Assembly: GCA_036508635.1 (NCBI GenBank)
Contig: DATCGY010000287.1
Span: 1 to 5,813, forward strand
Source: FEN-727 sp036508635
GTDB taxonomy: Bacteria; Actinomycetota; Geothermincolia; Fen-727; Anoxymicrobiaceae
DNA: 5,813 bases
Reading direction: 5' to 3'
This document shows, piece by piece, positions 4,709 to 5,813 of the stretch. Both the position numbers and the translations under genes were made by a program. How positions within the stretch are numbered: the first letter of the stretch is position 1; the number at the start of each line of letters is the position of its first letter. The notes beneath the pieces are model-generated. The model was not told where the DNA came from, searched no databases, and saw only the letters and a list, made by a program, of their open reading frames with translations.

Positions 4709-5813
4709 TCAAGCCTCGGATTCCAGTTCCTCGCGCACCTGGCGGCGCAGCACCTTGCCGATGGCCGAAGTCGGGATCGCGTCCTTGAAGACCACCCTCT
4801 TGGGGCACTTGTAGCCGGCGACCTTCTGCCGGCACAGGGCGATGATCTCGTCCTCGGTGGCCTCGCATCCCTGTCTCAGGGTCACCATAGCGGTCACCAT
4901 CTCGCCCCATTTCGCGTCCTTCAACCCGACCACCGCCGCCGTCAGCACCGCTGGGTGCTCGTAGATGATCTGCTCCACCTCGTACGGGTAGACGTTCTCC
5001 CCACCGGTGATGATCATGTCGTTCTTGCGGTCAACGATGTAGATGAACCCGTGCTCGTCCACCTCGGCCAGGTCCCCGGTGTGCAGCCAGCCGCCGCGCA
5101 TGGCTTTGGCGGTACGCTCGGGGTCCTTCCAGTAGCCTTTCATGACGTTCCTGCCGCGGATCACGATCTCGCCTATCTCGCCGACGGGCACATCGTTGTC
5201 GTCGTCGTACACGACCCGGACCTCCGTTACCAGGGATTCGCGCCCGCAGGAGGTAATGCGCCTCACCAGCTCGGGAGGACCCTCCAGCCGGCACTGGTCC
5301 TCCTGCATGAGCATGGTGCCCAGGGGCGAGGCTTCGGTAAGGCCGTATCCCTGCTGGAAGATGGGGCCGAACTTCGCGACGCAGCGCCTCAGCACTTCCT
5401 CGGGCATGGGTGCGCCGGCGTAGGAGAAGTACTTGATGCTGGAGAGGTCGTACTTGTCCGCGTCAGGGAAGTCGAGCAGCCAGGCGAAGAGCACCGGCAC
5501 CATGTTGATGTGGGTCACCTTCTCCCTCTCCGCCGTGGCCAGGATCTCCTGGAAGTCGAATCGCGGGGCGATGACCGCCCTGCACCCGCCATAGTGGTGC
5601 AGGAGCACAGGCCACCACGCGGTATGGAAGATGGGCAGCACCTGTAGCGTGGAATAGTGCGGCTCGATTTCGAGCGCCAGCCCCATTCCGATGGCGGTGG
5701 TGAGGTAGTTGCGGTTGGTGATCATGACCCCCTTGGGCAGCCCGGTGGTGCCACCCGTGTACTGCAGGTGGCAGAGGTCGTCCTCGGACACCTCCACGTC
5801 CGGCTCGGCGTCG
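4709..5813 (-). CDS. Acyl-CoA synthetase (AMP-forming, ANL superfamily), 5' end outside window
   Basis: This enzyme activates a carboxylic acid with ATP to an acyl-adenylate and then forms the CoA thioester, the entry step of fatty-acid or aromatic-acid breakdown. The visible 367 residues are the C-terminal two thirds of a protein usually of 500-560. Numbered from an in-frame GTG at 5797, which is not the true start, the motifs run in order. They are YTGGTTGLPKG (13-23, phosphate-binding loop), QGYGLTEASP (149-158), TGDLAEVD (240-247), hinge DRKNDMI (256-262), GGENVYPYEVE (265-275) and PTSAIGKVLRR with catalytic Lys348. All look intact. The frame is open to the window edge, so the gene continues beyond it. 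It converges on the SDR gene with only 24 bases between stops and no clear terminator. Medium- or long-chain FadD-like specificity is likely but cannot be read from sequence. Confidence 0.93.
   Translation of the reverse strand, partial: DAEPDVEVSEDDLCHLQYTGGTTGLPKGVMITNRNYLTTAIGMGLALEIEPHYSTLQVLPIFHTAWWPVLLHHYGGCRAVIAPRFDFQEILATAEREKVTHINMVPVLFAWLLDFPDADKYDLSSIKYFSYAGAPMPEEVLRRCVAKFGPIFQQGYGLTEASPLGTMLMQEDQCRLEGPPELVRRITSCGRESLVTEVRVVYDDDNDVPVGEIGEIVIRGRNVMKGYWKDPERTAKAMRGGWLHTGDLAEVDEHGFIYIVDRKNDMIITGGENVYPYEVEQIIYEHPAVLTAAVVGLKDAKWGEMVTAMVTLRQGCEATEDEIIALCRQKVAGYKCPKRVVFKDAIPTSAIGKVLRRQVREELESEA

Noticed and set aside
4955..5647. 230-codon plus-strand frame opposite the acyl-CoA synthetase
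   Set aside because: It is exactly antisense to conserved ligase motifs, is low in complexity (Val, Asp, His rich), and has no family resemblance; a typical GC-rich shadow.

Overview
The window is bacterial DNA, GC-rich over the catabolic genes. Genes are tightly packed with clear Shine-Dalgarno sites, and several starts look like TTG or GTG. No ribosomal or other marker gene fixes the taxon. Lipoboxes show a cell that makes bacterial lipoproteins. The gene set (dehalogenase-like hydrolase, SDR, acyl-CoA ligase) fits an uncultured environmental lineage that degrades fatty acids or xenobiotics, but that placement is inference only.

Left part (1 to about 1430) looks like an integration-prone, decaying accessory patch. 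It holds a possible C-terminal remnant of a tyrosine integrase (3-140), an 11-bp tandem repeat (129-150), and the 3' half only of a tRNA-Lys(CTT) on the minus strand (221-267), typical of an attachment site. These are followed by a complete HepT/MntA (HEPN/nucleotidyltransferase) toxin-antitoxin pair on the minus strand (458-1100) and by the C-terminal relic of an IS1380-like transposase (about 1275-1427). From 1428 to 1869 no convincing gene is visible.

Right part (1870-5813) carries catabolic and envelope genes. Two consecutive plus-strand genes both encode predicted lipoproteins: an unrecognised helical protein of 204 residues (1870-2484) and a haloalkane-dehalogenase-like alpha/beta hydrolase of 382 residues (2568-3716) with an intact Asp-Asp-His triad. 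Next is a short-chain dehydrogenase (3876-4684) whose NAD(P)-binding glycine motif is interrupted by an apparent one-base deletion. Convergent to it, 24 bases away, is the C-terminal two thirds of an acyl-CoA synthetase (4709 to beyond the right edge).

A possible joint role is that the surface hydrolase releases an alcohol, the SDR oxidises a hydroxyl group, and the ligase activates a carboxylic acid to its CoA ester. The three genes are not in one operon, so this is a hypothesis. The items most worth a second look are the lipid-anchored dehalogenase-like enzyme with an enlarged cap region, its lipoprotein neighbour, the SDR frameshift, and the tRNA half-site. I found no clear evidence of a wholly new multi-gene system.
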